Assembly: GCF_002999335.1 (NCBI RefSeq)
Contig: NW_020312755.1
Span: forward strand, 103,501 to 167,500
Origin: Cyclospora cayetanensis
Lineage: Eukaryota; Apicomplexa; Conoidasida; Eucoccidiorida; Eimeriidae
DNA length: 64,000 nt
Direction: 5' to 3'
Both the position numbers and the translations under genes were made by a program. The notes under the pieces were generated by a model, which was not told the origin of the DNA, did no database searches, and worked only from the letters and a program-made list of their open reading frames with translations. Below, one piece after another: positions 47,847 to 60,885 of this stretch (positions are counted from its first letter, which is position 1; each line of letters opens with the position of its first letter).

Positions 47847-50514
47847 GTGCCGAAGCCGCAAGCTGTCTCCGCTGGAGGTGGAGCTTCAGCGTCAAAGGAA
47901 TGCTCTAAGAGCGGTTGCGCATTTCGTCGCCGGCATGCAGAAATGCCTCAAATGTACGTGCACTCAACATGCGTTCACCCCAATGATAACTGCATAATGG
48001 TGGAATTCGGCAGGTTGAAGCGCCATGTCAGTCCACTGGAGTACAAAATTAGGTGTACGGTCCTGTGGAAACATTGAGTCGTTCTCTCATTTTTCAGTGT
48101 GCATTTTCGGGTAATGTTCACCCATATTCTTCGTCTCTGCTTAGACTGGGACAAAAGTGGAAAGGTGCTACGAGTTGGCATCAGTGGGTATTTCTACGAT
48201 AAACCCACGTATCAGCGGCCTGTGGAAGCAGTCGTCAATGCACTTGTAAGGCCATGTGTACTTTTTTCGCCGCTCGGGTGACCATAGAGCTTCCTAGCCA
48301 TAAACGTTGCGTAAAGATTCAAGCTTGCTTCAGTTTTACCTGCAGCACGTGCAAAAGATACCTGAGAGGGACAGTACTATGGAGAGAACGATTCGAATGT
48401 CTTAACGGGGCTGTATACCTAAACGTGCACTGAAGCGAACTGAAAAGGGTTCAAGCCGTCGAATTCTTATTTGGCCGGCTGCGTAGGGAAGGTTTCCTTT
48501 CTGTTTCCCAGCCCGTTTTCGGCACAGTGCACTTGAGTTTTGTCATCTGTTCCTATGGAACAAAAACTGAAACCGCTGTCTGATAACCAAAGAAGCTGCG
48601 TGATTTTCTGTATCCATGCGACCGAGCCAATTTCGGACCGAGGCAGAAGACACAAAACCAAGTTCTTAGGCGTTTCAATCATATCGTGTTTTGCGTCTTG
48701 ATGTTTCTTGCTTGCCGACCGGTGTCCTGCTAGACAGCCTCTGTTGCTTATAATTTTTCTCCGTCGTGCTCTGTGTATGCGTTTCAGGAGTCTTTCAAGC
48801 TGGTATCGTCTTCCGTGGTGCGCCACGCTGCATCCCGAATCCCAACAAGTAGCTTCCCTTCTTTCCATTATGGATGTGCAGCTGCAGATATTGTTGAGTG
48901 TGTGTCAGTGCATCGATATTGTGTCATAACATGTGCTTGTTTCGGCAGAAACCGCAACTGGATCTGATGAGGAAGGCAAATGGTGAAGCAGCCAAGTCGA
49001 TTGCCAAAGTAGAAGTGAGAACCACGCAGGGGTGGTGGTAGCAATCATCGGCTCAAAAATCATTAATTAGGTGTAGCGCTGGGCTAGGGTGGGCCTTTGG
49101 ACCTATCTACGAGGTTCCCCTGCAGATATCTCACCATCACCTTAGGATGAAGGGTTTCTAGAATCCGTGCGACTCTCTTCGTGGTTCAAAGTCGAGTTTG
49201 TTTGCGCGTGTTGTGCATCTCTGCAGCGCGCAAACAGACGAAAATACAAGGCGGAAAAGCTGCTCTCTCGCAAGGAGGCAGTAAGAGGCTTTTCCCCAGG
49301 GTTCGAGGGTTGGGCATGGACGAGTCGCCAAGGCCCCTCGCAAGGGGTTCAAGACTAGGATTTGTGTGAAGAAATTGAACGTAGAAGACTGTTTTGTTTG
49401 CAGGCCCTCAAGAAGTTGCAGAAAAAGGCTCAGACGGGCAAGGATCCTCAGGCTGCCCACAAAGTTAAAGCGGTATGTCACGCCACCGGCAGCACTTGAA
49501 CCCGAATCCCCAGGAACCTATTCTTGTCGTGACTGTTCATCAAACAGCAAGCGAACCAAACGCAAACTGTGCATTGCTTTTTTCGGCCGCTCGCAGGCGG
49601 AAGATCAGGTTCAACTCGCCAAAAACGGACTGCAAATGGCCGAGGCTGAGCTTGCGTGAGCTGCGTACCCCAAATGCCAGTTGAAATGCTGGGCTCTCTT
49701 GAACGGCTCCAGGCTGGTGAGGCGCGCACGAGTTTATGGCTCCCTGGTGCATGCATGCTTGTCTCCGCAGGAGAGAAATGCAGCAAACGATGAATGGAGC
49801 AGCACCTGAGGCTGCAATGCAGGTTTCACGGGTCCGTCAATGCATGAATAAGGGCGCCTGCAGGCAGCCTCCAGAGCCCTGCATGCACCCCCCTCCACAG
49901 TTTTTCTCCCCGTTGCAAATACTGCCTTAGAACAATACGAAATGATGACGCATCCAGTTTTAATCGTACTTGCCGTGCTCTGCCGTGACCCAAGGAGGCA
50001 TCCTGCTGTTGCTCCGTTGCCATGAATGCGCACTCAGGCTTTAGAAGCTATGCTTCTTTTCCTTATGGGATCGGGAGTGGATATTGGCGCAGTAAGGGCG
50101 GCCATCAAAACTCTAGAAGAAGCTCCCTATGTTTCCCCACTTACTGCAATGGGCCAGCAGCAGCACCTGGCGCAGCTTTCCCTCAGCAGCAAACCGGAAG
50201 GCTACGGTCAGCAGCAGCAGGGGATGGTGCAACGCTCTCTAAGCAACAAGCAAGAAAGCCATGCCCAGGAGCCGCAGCAGGAACAGCCGCGGCAGATCTA
50301 CAGCCCCCATGGCTCTAACGTAGCAGATCAGAAAAAGCGGCCCTCTTCACTGCATTCTACTTCGCGCCAGTTAACACACTCTGATCCGGGCTCTCAACTG
50401 CAAACGCCAAGAAAGCCGCAGTCAGGGCATACCACACCAATGGCTCCAGGGACGAGCAGCGAAATTACGAATGAGCAGAGGGCGTCGCCGAATAACCCGT
50501 TCTCGTCTGACTGA
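47847..50514 (+). CDS. probable BAR-domain coiled-coil protein
   Basis: Membrane-curving BAR domains are long helical bundles, and the exons here spell such a bundle. Exons placed: 47847-47955 (SPLEVELQRQRNALRAVAHF), 48145-48245, 48788-about 48847, 48949-49014 (KPQLDLMRKANGEAAKSIAK), 49227-49280 (RANRRKYKAEKLLSRKEA), 49404-49472 (ALKKLQKKAQTGKDPQAAHK), 49597-49655 (AEDQVQLAKNGLQMAEAEL), 49771-49822 and 50038-50514. The last four join in phase. The helix after NRRKYKAEKL resembles the arm of FAM92/amphiphysin-type BAR domains in charge pattern and order. The C-terminal 120 residues are Gln/Ser/Pro-rich and end NPFSSD, with an NPF motif that EH domains can bind. The end of the 48788 exon and the start exon were not resolved. 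Any other long coiled-coil family remains possible. Confidence 0.55.
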
Positions 50515-52295
50515 AGACGGCTGACAGCACAAGAACAGCGAGGGCAAGTAGACGCTTAGACGGTGGATGGACAAATGGAAGGGCGGAAAGGGGGAGATCC
50601 CCAAATGGCACTCAGGGGACCTTGGGGGTCATAATGCAGAGATTACGATTAGAGAGGAAGAACAAATTTGTAGGAGCCTTTAGCGATTGCGGCTTTTGAA
50701 TCTTCAAAGGTTCCACTGGAGACTCTCGAGGAGATGTCTCAAAGGCAGCCGTCTCCAAGGGAGCCCGTGGGGGTCCTCAAAGAGTATCCATGGCATGTCA
50801 AGCCATGGGCTGGATCATGCAAGTTCTTGGCGTGTGTAATGCTCCTAGCTGCCGCAAGATTTTGCGAACAGAGCAATGACGGGTGGCGGTGCAACAGCAG
50901 TTGCAGCAGTAGCTTTTGCTCCTGGTGTCCTATATCTTTTGTATAGAGACGTGGCCTGCGCCCACAGCAGGAGGCAGCTGCTTTGGCTGCTCCTGTTAAG
51001 CGCAGATTTGAAATGCTTGGTTCACCTGCTTAATTAGTGGCGGGATGTGGCGAACAGGGATGCACACACTGACGCTCTCGCGTCGGCAATGCAGACATCA
51101 TGTAGTCGCTTACAGCGAAGTCTTCAGCGCATCGGGGGGAAATCACTCATCCTTAGCGTCACTGAAAGTTCTTCTGCAGAGAAGGAGGGCATGTGCCGCA
51201 TTCTATAGAACACGACAGTTGTGAAGACCTGCCTGTGATAAAAATTCAAGTGGTTCACGGCTAAAGCTGTTGCCTAATGCCGCTTGAACATGTGGCTAAA
51301 TACAGCTGTTCTATGCCTATACGGGCATCGTGCGTGCTCTTGTATCTGAGTCGCTGTTGTGAACCGCGTCCGCTTAGTCGCTTGATTAGGCTGTGTTAGT
51401 GGAATCGCAAGCCGCGCGTCTGTCCGTGCGGCGGCTCGACGGTGCAAGTCTAATTGCATGCATCATGCGTATATCTTGGCGGTGGCTGCAGCTGTTCGCC
51501 ATGGCCGCTTGAGGTGCACCAGTCTCCGAGAATCCGGAGACGAAGAAAGCAGGTTTCGCTATCAAAAAGTACAACCGCCGAGATTCAGCACCGAAGCAAC
51601 TTTGGTAGTCGGAACACTAGGAGTATGTGCAACGGCAGCAGCAGCGCTTAGGCGCTTGGGGCTCACAACGCTGGGTGTTCAGAACTGACAGGAGCGTGAG
51701 TTATTCGCCGCTCTTATAGCATGGATACGCAGCAAATCAAAGAAGGAACCGAAACCCTCTCAACCTTCACCGCATGCCTCCTCTGCCCATTTGCATTTTC
51801 TGCTTGGACTCAGGTCAAGAGCACGACAAGCAATGTCTGGCAGTCCCCATGCCAGCCTCAGGCTCGTACAAGTATAAACTCGTTGCCCACTTATGATCGA
51901 ACTATAGGGGCGAGAAAACAGCTGCATCCTGGGATGAAAGCTCAGGAGGGTACGAGGAGAACCTCGATACCTTAGCCAGGACCGACACGCGGCTGGTCGA
52001 AATCTGCAAAGAAAAGGGAAGCATACAGCACAGGAGAGCAAACCCGCCGTAGGACAACAATTGGAGCGAAATCGATATCGCATGGGGGACGAGCACATGA
52101 GAGTGGCTACACACAAAAACTGGTGGTGCGAACCGGATTAAAAGAGCGTTCTGGCAGTGGCCAAGTGCATATTCTGCACATCGAAAAGGTAGGTAGCCCA
52201 TCGGCAGCACCGAACGCACATAAACATGCGAACGAAATTCCGGAAACCACAGCAAGCAAGCGCGTTTTTGGCAGCGGTTTGCACCGGCGTACGTT
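50515..52295. other. convergent intergenic, no clear gene
   Basis: This 1.8-kb stretch lies between the BAR-like gene (+) and the FAM32A-like gene (-). A 70-codon frame at 50734-50946 (+) has no recognised domain. The last exon of the FAM32A-like gene probably lies here, near 52140-52180 or lower. Confidence 0.4.
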
Positions 52296-53174
52296 CAGAA
52301 AGCGAGGCAAGATGCTGGTTGAACTTTTCCATTCTTTGTCGGTGAGTCAACTGTAGCTGCTTCTTGATGCGTTCCTTCTCCCTCGCCTTTCTTGCAAGGA
52401 AGAAAGCCCTCTCCGCGGCGGTCCAGTGGGGGTTCGTTTCTGCTAACAAAGCCTCGATGCTCTCTCCTGCAAGAGCAAACAATTCACAAACGCAGATAAA
52501 GCACCCCTTTTGGGCCCTACTCGCATGCACGCTTTTACACTGCTGCAAGCATGCACCTTTCATGCAACGAGTTGCACAAAAGGCGCAGACGATACAAAAC
52601 AGCAGACAAACTCAAACATCATGACAGAAAAGAATGCGCCCAACACGTATAATGGAAAGCTTGCATGCATGCGGAAACATGCAATACATAAACGGCGACT
52701 CCAACTAATGTGGAATGCCACCAAGCAGAAATCTGCGAGTGGCAATAATATGCACACAAGCAAATTGAAAATACCTGTTTCCGTCGGAATAGGAGCTTCA
52801 AACCGTCGGTTCTTTCCTGTGTTTTCTGTTCCCTGCTTTTCCTTGCATTCACTCGATTCCACTACTGCTCCGCCTCCCTCTTCATCTCCCGCTTCATCTC
52901 CCGTTTGGGGTGAATGTGGATCTCGCCCAGAGCCTTCCGTTACACCTTGTTCTGTTAAGTTGTGCTGAATCTGAAGTGATGCAGCAGCAGCTACTGCTGC
53001 TGCATCTTGCTTTAGCTCTGGTGGCAGATCAACAACAACAGGTCCAGTATCTTCTTCGTCTTCTTGCCGTGGCTTCTTCTTTCGCTTCCTTCTTTTGCCC
53101 TCCCCAGACACAACCGCCTCGCTCCGCCGCTTAAGACGGAGGCCACCACCAATGGCAGTGGAAAAACCAGACAT
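52296..53174 (-). CDS. FAM32A-like protein (C-terminus incomplete)
   Basis: FAM32A is a small conserved nuclear protein found at the active site of the spliceosome, where it supports 3' splice-site exon ligation. Exon 1 (53174-52775) encodes MSGFSTAIGGGLRLKRRSEA, a basic run (EGKRRKRKKKPR) and an acidic and low-complexity linker. Exon 2 (52466-about 52296) joins in phase and reads NPHWTAAERAFFLARKAREK, ERIKKQLQLTHRQRMEKFNQ and HLASLSE, matching the family core TxAQxxFxxxxEKRxxERxxKxxxxTHxxRVExFNxxLxxLxE. The usual end (HYDIPKV-like) should follow in a last exon. The donor GAAC|GTACGC is in the right place, but the acceptor is not certain. The linker is longer than in animal FAM32A. Confidence 0.7.
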
Positions 53175-53443
53175 CTCGCTTAAAGGATGCGACTGTCCTA
53201 TGTTTCTTGTTATGTGCCCCGTCTCCCGCTCCGTCTATGACGAACAACCATTCAAATCACTTAGTTGGCGAAACAAAAGCCTATTCAGCAAGGAATACTC
53301 CGATTCATCCCTCTTTCCTTTTCTCCTATCTTCTTTGTGTCCCGTATTCTGTTCATACACCACTTTCTCATACAGACCCCCTATACAGCTGCAAACCTGC
53401 TGATTTATCCTCTGTAGTGCCCTCCGATTTCGCTTGCTCCGCC

Positions 53444-56152
53444 TTAGGTTTGCAACGATTCATTCGCCTCAGGACCCTCCAAGGATGCCAGGAAAAAAAT
53501 GAGCAGTAAAACGACAACCCCTGTGAACAAAAAAACATCAGGAAGCCTGGCAATCAGATTAAACAGCGAAACAGAGATGAGCGTGTGCGTAATATGTTTC
53601 AGGGCGTTTTTCAGCTCATGAACCAGCGCCGGCCAGAGAGATGGGGAGGCAGAATCGAAGGAAGACGGGATAAAAAAGGAACTAGACATAATATACGCAC
53701 AAAAACTATGAGTTACACCTGGATTATGCCGGAATGCAAGGGAAGTTTTGCAGAGACTGCCTAGTTCTTCCTGTGCTGCTGCTTCACTTGGCTTAGATGA
53801 CACAAAAAACCAACACTGTACAAACACTCGTACTGCCGTCGTCTCCAGTACTTTCTTCGCGCTTTCACGGAGACACTGAAACCCCCTTAGCCCTCACATA
53901 CACTAAGACAACACATAGATATATACAAACGAAGAAAAGGGGAATGGGCACGCGAAGAAGACAAAGCGCGCCGAATGGAAGAGAGGGACACAAGGTGGCA
54001 GCAGATGCACAAAAGTAGAGAGCAACGGACAGAAGATTCGAAGGCCTGCCTGTAAAATGCCATGCTGCCTCGGGATTTGTAAATACAAGGAATGCATGCA
54101 CATGAGAGGACAGGGAGAGCAGGGGTCCAAGATCACTCAGTGCTACGAAAACATCATCCTGGTAAGCCGTGGTGTGTCTGCCGAGCTCTGATAAAATGGG
54201 TAAAGTAATGACATACCCAAGATATTTGTGGTCAAATAAATCTCATATTCCATTTTCATCAATCAGCTGTTTTCCTTTTCCGTAGAAACGGAAGTGACAT
54301 TAGGGGAAAAAGAAGGTCTCTACATGTCCCTGCTTCTGGTCCTCCCTAAAGTTTGTCTTATCTGCTCGTCATGCTGTAATTTGTTTTTCCCTGTGTCTGG
54401 CTTAGAGAGGAAGCCCAGCACTGGGAGAGCTCGTGGAAGGGGCTGCATGCAGCCCCTTTCGAAATGCAGGCTCATCATACAACAGGAGGGGCAAGTGCAT
54501 CGAAAGTGCATCACTAGCAGATATGTATTGAAGGCACTAGAACTAGGAATCAAAGGCAATAGACGATCCAGGATAAACGTCATACTGAATCCATCGCCAC
54601 GCAGTTCTAACAAGCACGCAAGCACACAGCCAGAAGAAAACGAATTGACATATACACATGTAATAATTGGATGGCGCAACAAAGGATTGAATGATTTTGC
54701 AGCGCGAGTGATTAGCCATTGCTCTGTTTAATGAATAAGAGGATTAGAACCCAAAGGTAAATAGTGTCGAATGGTGCGGAAAACCGAGAAGCAAACCAGA
54801 TATAAACATTAGGAGTCCCTACACTACATGAAGTTGTCACTTCAAAGCAATATTTGACGTGCTTTTGTAGATTTCTCTACAGAACTAGGCTTATTTACTA
54901 AGCTTTTCGTACAATACCGCACCACTCAAGCAGTTAAATATACTACTTCATTCATATGGCGCAGAACTTGCACCTGCAAATTCCTTCTTACAAAGGAAAG
55001 AATGCCACTAACAGAACACAGTGTAGAAAAATGCTCGTTATACAACTCCCTTCTCAGTCTTGTGCTACTGACTGTGCTGGGTGCTGAATTCTCTTGTGCA
55101 TACTTCAGCTGTTTCTCTACCGTCTTTGCTTTCTGCTGATTGGCATGCATCCATGCACAGTAAACCTAGGGTGTAAAGGGACATCTGATGGTTTCATGGG
55201 AATGCATTTAACTTCGGATTATCCATAAGCTTCATAGAAACTTACTGAGTGTTTTCCACAGGACTCTCGCCCCCCCCTTTCCTCCCACAACCTTCATAAT
55301 TCCCGACTTGCGGGAAGACGGCCACGCAGGCTGCTCGCTGTTGCATCTCATAAGCACTCCGATACTCTACATCCAGCTGCATATAGCATATAACACACAC
55401 AGACACACAAGATTGCATCGCCTGGGTTCTATTGAGCAGCATTCTGCAGGAAATTATGTGAGCGAGGTTAATTAGTCAATTCCTTTCCGATTAATAGACA
55501 GATATAACTGGAGTAATAGGTGTTTCAGTGTAGATTAGTCAGTCAGAAGAGTCGCACAGCGCTTTAAACGATACCTTGTAAAGTGGCAACACATTGCGGC
55601 ATTCCACGCGTACGAAGACTTCACCTTATCGTGTGCAGTTTGCTCTGGTGTTTCTCTGCAGGGACGGGTAGAGAGCTTCTGTACAGATATGCCGCTTACG
55701 AATAATACCGCGCTGTGAATGCCACATCATTAAAGGCTGTTGGCGGACAATTTGCGTGACTGGGATTAACAAGGGAATTTCTATCGGTGGAACATAAAAT
55801 GTCCTCTCAGATGCGAGTACAGGCGCTAAGCAAACGAGCTGTTGACTAGAGGGTTTGTAGCCATTTAGAATATTTGCATCCGCAGCGTGCACGAGCTGGC
55901 TCCTACTTCTTGAAAGCTTACGATTACGGTGAAAGTGGCTTATCGCAGCGCGGCTCACTGAACTAAAAAGCTTGCTACACAGCACCTCAGTGGTGGTGAT
56001 GCTGCTGCTACTGTTGGTGTAGTCGTTATTGCTCCACTGATTAGTAGTGCTGTTGGCGGTATTTGCCTCATTTCCTCAGCCCAACGCCCTTTTTTCAACT
56101 CGAAAAAACGGCGCTCACTGTCCGTTACTATATGGGATTCATATGTTTGCAT
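53444..56152 (-). CDS. tentative coiled-coil, tail-anchored protein
   Basis: Several minus-strand exon-like pieces may form one gene. An ATG at 56152 opens MQTYESHIVTDSERRFFELK, with a possible donor after 55980. A long piece lies within about 55975-55626. A piece at about 55376-55245 begins LDVEYRSAYEMQQRAACVAV and has a clean GTAAG donor. A piece after CAGCAG at about 55138 reads KAKTVEKQLKYAQENSAPS. The final open stretch 53791-53444 starts PSEAAAQEELGSLCKTSLAF and ends with an amphipathic helix, then a hydrophobic segment VFLFTGVVVLLLIFFLA and a 12-residue tail. The layout, coiled coil plus C-terminal anchor, resembles SNAREs such as Sec20, but no diagnostic motif is seen. The pieces may also belong to two genes. 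Confidence 0.3.
54437..54458. repeat. perfect 22-bp palindrome
   Basis: AAGGGGCTGCATGCAGCCCC followed by TT is its own reverse complement, with TGCATGCA at the centre. TGCATGCA-type octamers are known ApiAP2 targets in related parasites. It lies in non-coding DNA, perhaps in an intron of the tentative tail-anchored gene. Confidence 0.7.
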
Positions 56153-59100
56153 TTGTTTACAGCGTACTATTTGTGACGCCTAGAGAGGCTTTGCACATGA
56201 CTTTAGTATAATTGTGGTCCTAGTTGTATTGAGGCAAAAGGTGCAGAACAGAAAGAGATGCAGAATGCACCAAAGCTAGCACTAAAGACAACATCAGCAT
56301 CAGCAGTTCAAGCGCTATTCACTGCAAACACAAGTGTAACAATGGCAATACGAGCAGGTCCAGCAATCACATCAAACTAGTGGCTGCAAGCCGCTTGATG
56401 AGCACGCACGATGTAGTGCATGGTCATCTCGTTATCACTATGTACGAGCACCTGGCCTGCTAAATAGTAGTAGGTAGGCTCGATGACCCTCGAAATCATT
56501 AGGGGGCCCTTTAAAGCTCCACTTAATTCTTAGCAGGCGCCCAGCTTAACGCCAGGTGGCACCCCTGGAATTATAATAGCCCCCAGTGCCCCGGACCTTC
56601 AGAGACAAATCTAAATCTGAATTTGCGCATACTGGCGAACTCGGCTGCATCCGAGACTGTGTTACATTATGAAGTAGCAGGGGTCTCTAATGCAGGCTGT
56701 GTGCGAAAAGGTGGATATCCCCAACTCAATGATCGCTCTGCTCGATCTTGCTACAAACCCATGGGAAAGCGTCCTAATCTTGAATCCGCTTTAAAAAGTC
56801 AATGGAAGCTCTTCAGAAAAGCACGTTTCTCATTAGTATGTGTTTACGCTCTCACGCTCACTTTGCCAGCTGCTGCATGTATGCAAATGAGGCCACATCA
56901 TAAGCAACAAGATTCGTCGCTATTAGTGTTCGGAATACTCAAATTTATGAAAGAGGCTGTTTGGCTATCAGCGACTATCTGCATGCTCTGGCGCCTAGAA
57001 GCAAAGTTAGGGATGCTTAGAAAAACGGCCTGTTGTCCCAGTGGGCATCAGTGCCACTTTAGCCATAAGCGTCTGGCTCAAAAAGAACCTTTTGTTGCTT
57101 TTTGATTCTTCAATCCTACAAATACTTAAGCTTAACGTTTCTCTTGCGCTTAGCAATGCATGGGGAAATTTCACACAATCACAACAAATTCTGGGATAAA
57201 ATCCCTCCCCACAGTCACCTTTCAATAATATACCATTGGTTTAGGGGTTGGTGGCTCTAGAACACTATGGGCATGCAGGGTGGCTAGAGCGCACCTACAC
57301 ACGCGAAGAAAGCAACTGGAGGCGCGGTTGTAACATTTATTTGCTGCACAACTACTGGTTTGCTGCTCAGCTAGCTGGAGCTGGTGTAACGAGAAGCGGG
57401 CAATGTGCGCGTAGGGCGCGCAAGCAGGTCTGGCACACGCAGAGTTTTTGCCGACTGCGTTTATACTTTCCTGAATAAAAGAAAACTTAGCATTTACACT
57501 AGTTTTCCCATTCTTCTTCAATATTCTAGGTAGGTAAAGCTAACAACGAAATCTGAATTACGAGCGACCCAATGTACTTAGTGAAGATTCAGGAAGAAGA
57601 GCTGCAGGCAAAGAAATCACCATTGGCAAGTGCTGGTAAATCCGACTCCCTATATTATGTGTCCTACGCATCAAAATAAAACCATCGTGGCGTACCAAGC
57701 TACAGTCCGGGAAGGGCAGGGAAGGTTTCCTCTTGAAAGCACTCAGTAGCTTTCTATCAAGTTTGTGTTGAGTCTGGGGTTAAGTGTCTCCCTAGGAAGA
57801 CCTTTGATGAGGCGTTGAAATATTTTTGCAGTGGTGAAGCAACACTCTCTGGGTCCACTATCACTTTATTAAGCACCCTACCGGGCAAAATGTTCACTAG
57901 ATTCTAAAGCCATGAAGCTCAATATGAGTAAACCTGTGGTCCACCTGTGCAAAGTGCATTTTCTGGCCAGAATTCGAGAGCATGAGAAGAAGTGCACTGG
58001 GGTCCTCTAACTGCAACACTGTTAGAGCGCAGATTGAATGTGAAAGGCAAAATAGACATTTGCCAAAGCGCTACAGTTGAATATGCACTGCCACAGAAGC
58101 AAAGTACAATAGCTGATACGGGAAATGAGGGAAAGAAGGCACCAGCTGTACAGTTTTTGCATGCACTGACTCAATGCCAGCTACAGAAACGCGCTACACT
58201 TGCATTACCCAGGTATGATGACGTCAAATACGATGAAAACTAGCAATGCAAAGGCAATAAAAATTAGAAGCTAGATGACATGCATTGCACAAAAAGCGAA
58301 AAGGGCAATAAAGCCCTGAGAAACAGCCCCTCGGTGGTGTGCGGCTGCCTGCCGTCCTCTGATTCAGATCTTCGTCATCCATTGTTTCTAAATGAGGAGA
58401 GAGTTTCCGAACATAACTACGACTTGTCCTGTGGAGCTTCGCGGAATTATTCGTGCTGTTCGCCGGACTGCTGTATAGTTTCAGGTATCCATACACATGA
58501 GACGGTTTGGGGCCTTCACTCATCTCAAATCGTGCTTTGTGCTAAGTATCGTTGAAGTACTCGAGAATTTATGCACTTTTGCGTATCCACCTCGCTTGAA
58601 GCATCTTCTCCCGTATTTTGCGTGGACTTGAGGCCTCGGATAACGCCGTCCAGTGGCTGCTGGTTTGCATGTTGAAGTTCTCCATCTTTTCTGTTTCTGG
58701 TTCGCCCTTATCTTGCTTTCTCGCTCATACGAATCTATCTGCATATGAAATACAGAGTTGCTTTACTACTGCTAGAAGAACCCGTGTCATTCTCTCCCGC
58801 CATTCGTTGCTTGGTGCTTAGCTCATTCCCCAGCCTGCCTCTAGAGTACATATCCTTTTGTTTTCTTTCGCCGCGTATGAAAGACACCCATCAGAAGGCA
58901 AGGAACATGGGTGAAATGGAATGCTTGCATTGGTGTAATCGTTGATTAGTTTCGATTGTTTCCGGCATCTTTCACACTTTTGGCCTGCTGCCGTCGCTGT
59001 TCTTATTGTTGGCCCTCGTCTTCCGTGGAGGCGTTGCCATGAAAAATCTCGATAGGGTGTCTCCCCATCATCTGCTGCCTCACTGCTCTCTCTTTGTGTG

Positions 59101-59389
59101 AACAACCCCGTATTAGTCTTTCATCTGATTGCTTTGCTTCTTGCGTACTGCTGCCTGCTTTTCCGCTGATATGCTGATGCCTTGTACGACAAGGGAGATA
59201 TTCACGCTCAAAGCCAAGTTCACACTGTATCAATGAAGTGGAACTGCATCTAGAACGAAATGCTTCACATGAAGAGTCTCGGTTATGTATGTGTGGGTGT
59301 ATTTTTTCTTCAGCTTCTCACCTACGATCCATAGTTTCCAAATTATTTTCTCCTGCGTTTCGTATTCTCCGCGACTTTTTCTCTTGAAA
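56153..59389. other. intergenic, no clear gene
   Basis: This 3.2-kb AT-richer stretch lies between a minus-strand start and the BI-1 start. An open frame at 56623-57105 (+) lacks an ATG at its opening and shows no domain. No tRNA, repeat array or conserved motif was recognised. It should contain the divergent promoters of its neighbours. Confidence 0.45.
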
Positions 59390-60885
59390 ATGGAGATGTT
59401 CAACTTTTCCGGGGCCTCCGCGGTCCCGAGCCGTTCTCTGTTGGACTTCACGCCCCTTTCAGCTCCCCAGAAGAGGCATATCACCAAGATTTACGCTGCC
59501 CTGACAGTCAACGTGCTTCTTACTGCACTTGGGGTGTATGTACACCTTAACTGGCTGAGGGTTCCAACCGTTCTCCCTCTTATTCTCTCCGTTGGTTGCG
59601 TATTGGGGCTTAACTTCTCATCGCAGAAGGCTCATGCAGAATCGAAGGTGCGGATGAAGCTGCGAAAAAAACATGAAGGGGCTGTCTTTCATGTATTCCC
59701 TTCGTAGTGTATCTGTTCAGTTCGCCACGATCAAGTACACGTGTCGTTTCAGGTGGCTTAAGTAGCGATTTTCACTTCCTGCTTTTTAAGACAATGCGTA
59801 GCTCAACATCGAGGGCTCATGGAATGCTCCTGTTCCCCTTTCGACGATTTACCAAGCAGAGTCTTCCTTACATGAGGGGCATCCACCCTACCTCTCTTTC
59901 GTTTTCTCTGACTGTACCAGTGTCTCGGTCAAGACCTTGCGGACACTAGACTTACCTTCTCTGGTGTCTGGCCTTGTCTTTTCTCCACACTGCGCTGGTT
60001 AACTCCCACATTTCCTGTATGTTTGTCTTCTACAGATGCTTACTCGAGACCGCGCCCTCATGTTTGGTGGCTTTGGATTCCTCAACGGCATGTTGATCGC
60101 CAATTATCTGCACGCTGTTCATTTCTACGTGGGCCCCCGGGTCGTTCCTGCCGCCTTCTTCGCGTCTGTCGCAGTCTTCAGCTGCCTCTCTGCGGCCGCA
60201 CTCTTAGCCAAACAACGGTGTGTCTCCCAGAGTATCGGGTGTAGGCTTGTCGAGCTGACGGAGGGGAGCAGCGTGTTGCCTCTCGCAGGATCCTTGGCCG
60301 ACCCGCAGGCTTCATCGTATACGCCTGGGGCTTAGGGATTCTGTGTGCGCGTGCGTGTATTTTCGTTGTATGTGCAGGTCGTACTTGTATTTGGGGGCGA
60401 TCCTCTCTTCCGTCCTGGGATACTTCATGCTGGCATCCTTTGTGAATATCTTCTGGAAGACGCAGCTGCTCACCGACATCCTTCTCTGGGGGGGCCTCTT
60501 TATGTATCTAGGGTTAGCTCAAGAACAGCCCTGATAACCCTAAATAGCCGAGTACTAACTACAAACTCCACATTTGAAAGCGCTAAGGGGAGCTTAGTGC
60601 ACCTGTGCAGCACATTAGTCGGGCGTATCTGTTGATCAGTGCAATGGTGGACCTTTTTAGAAGCTTCAGGGCTTTCGGATGCGGTATCACTGCTTGCTTT
60701 CCAGGTTCGTGGTCTATGACACGCAGCTGGCCGTGGCGCAGTTCGATAGGGGGAACAGAGACTATCTGGTGCATGCGCTACAGTTTTATGTGAACTTTGT
60801 ATCCGTGTTCCTCCGGCTCGTTGCAATCCTTTCTGACCGTCAGGAGGAAAGCAACCGGAGGAAGCGGGACGGGAGAGATCACTGA
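59390..60885 (+). CDS. Bax inhibitor-1 family membrane protein (TMBIM)
   Basis: This is a multi-pass ER membrane protein of the BI-1/TMBIM6 family, a calcium-leak channel and regulator of cell death and stress. Four exons join in phase: 59390-59647, 60036-60217, 60378-60512 and 60705-60885, giving 251 residues, the usual family length. Signs are the cytosolic N-terminus LDFTPLSAPQKRHITKIYAA, hydrophobic helices in order (LTVNVLLTALGVYVHL, PTVLPLILSVGCVLGL, ALMFGGFGFLNGMLIANYL, PAAFFASVAVFSCLSAAALL, LGAILSSVLGYFMLASFVNI, LLTDILLWGGLFMYLGFVVY) and the family signature FVVYDTQLAVAQFDRGNRDY followed by VHALQFYVNFVSVFLRLVAI. It ends with the basic tail RKRDGRDH. The conserved Asp of the VYDTQ motif is present. 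The first ATG of the exon 1 frame with a sensible N-terminus is used. Confidence 0.93.
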
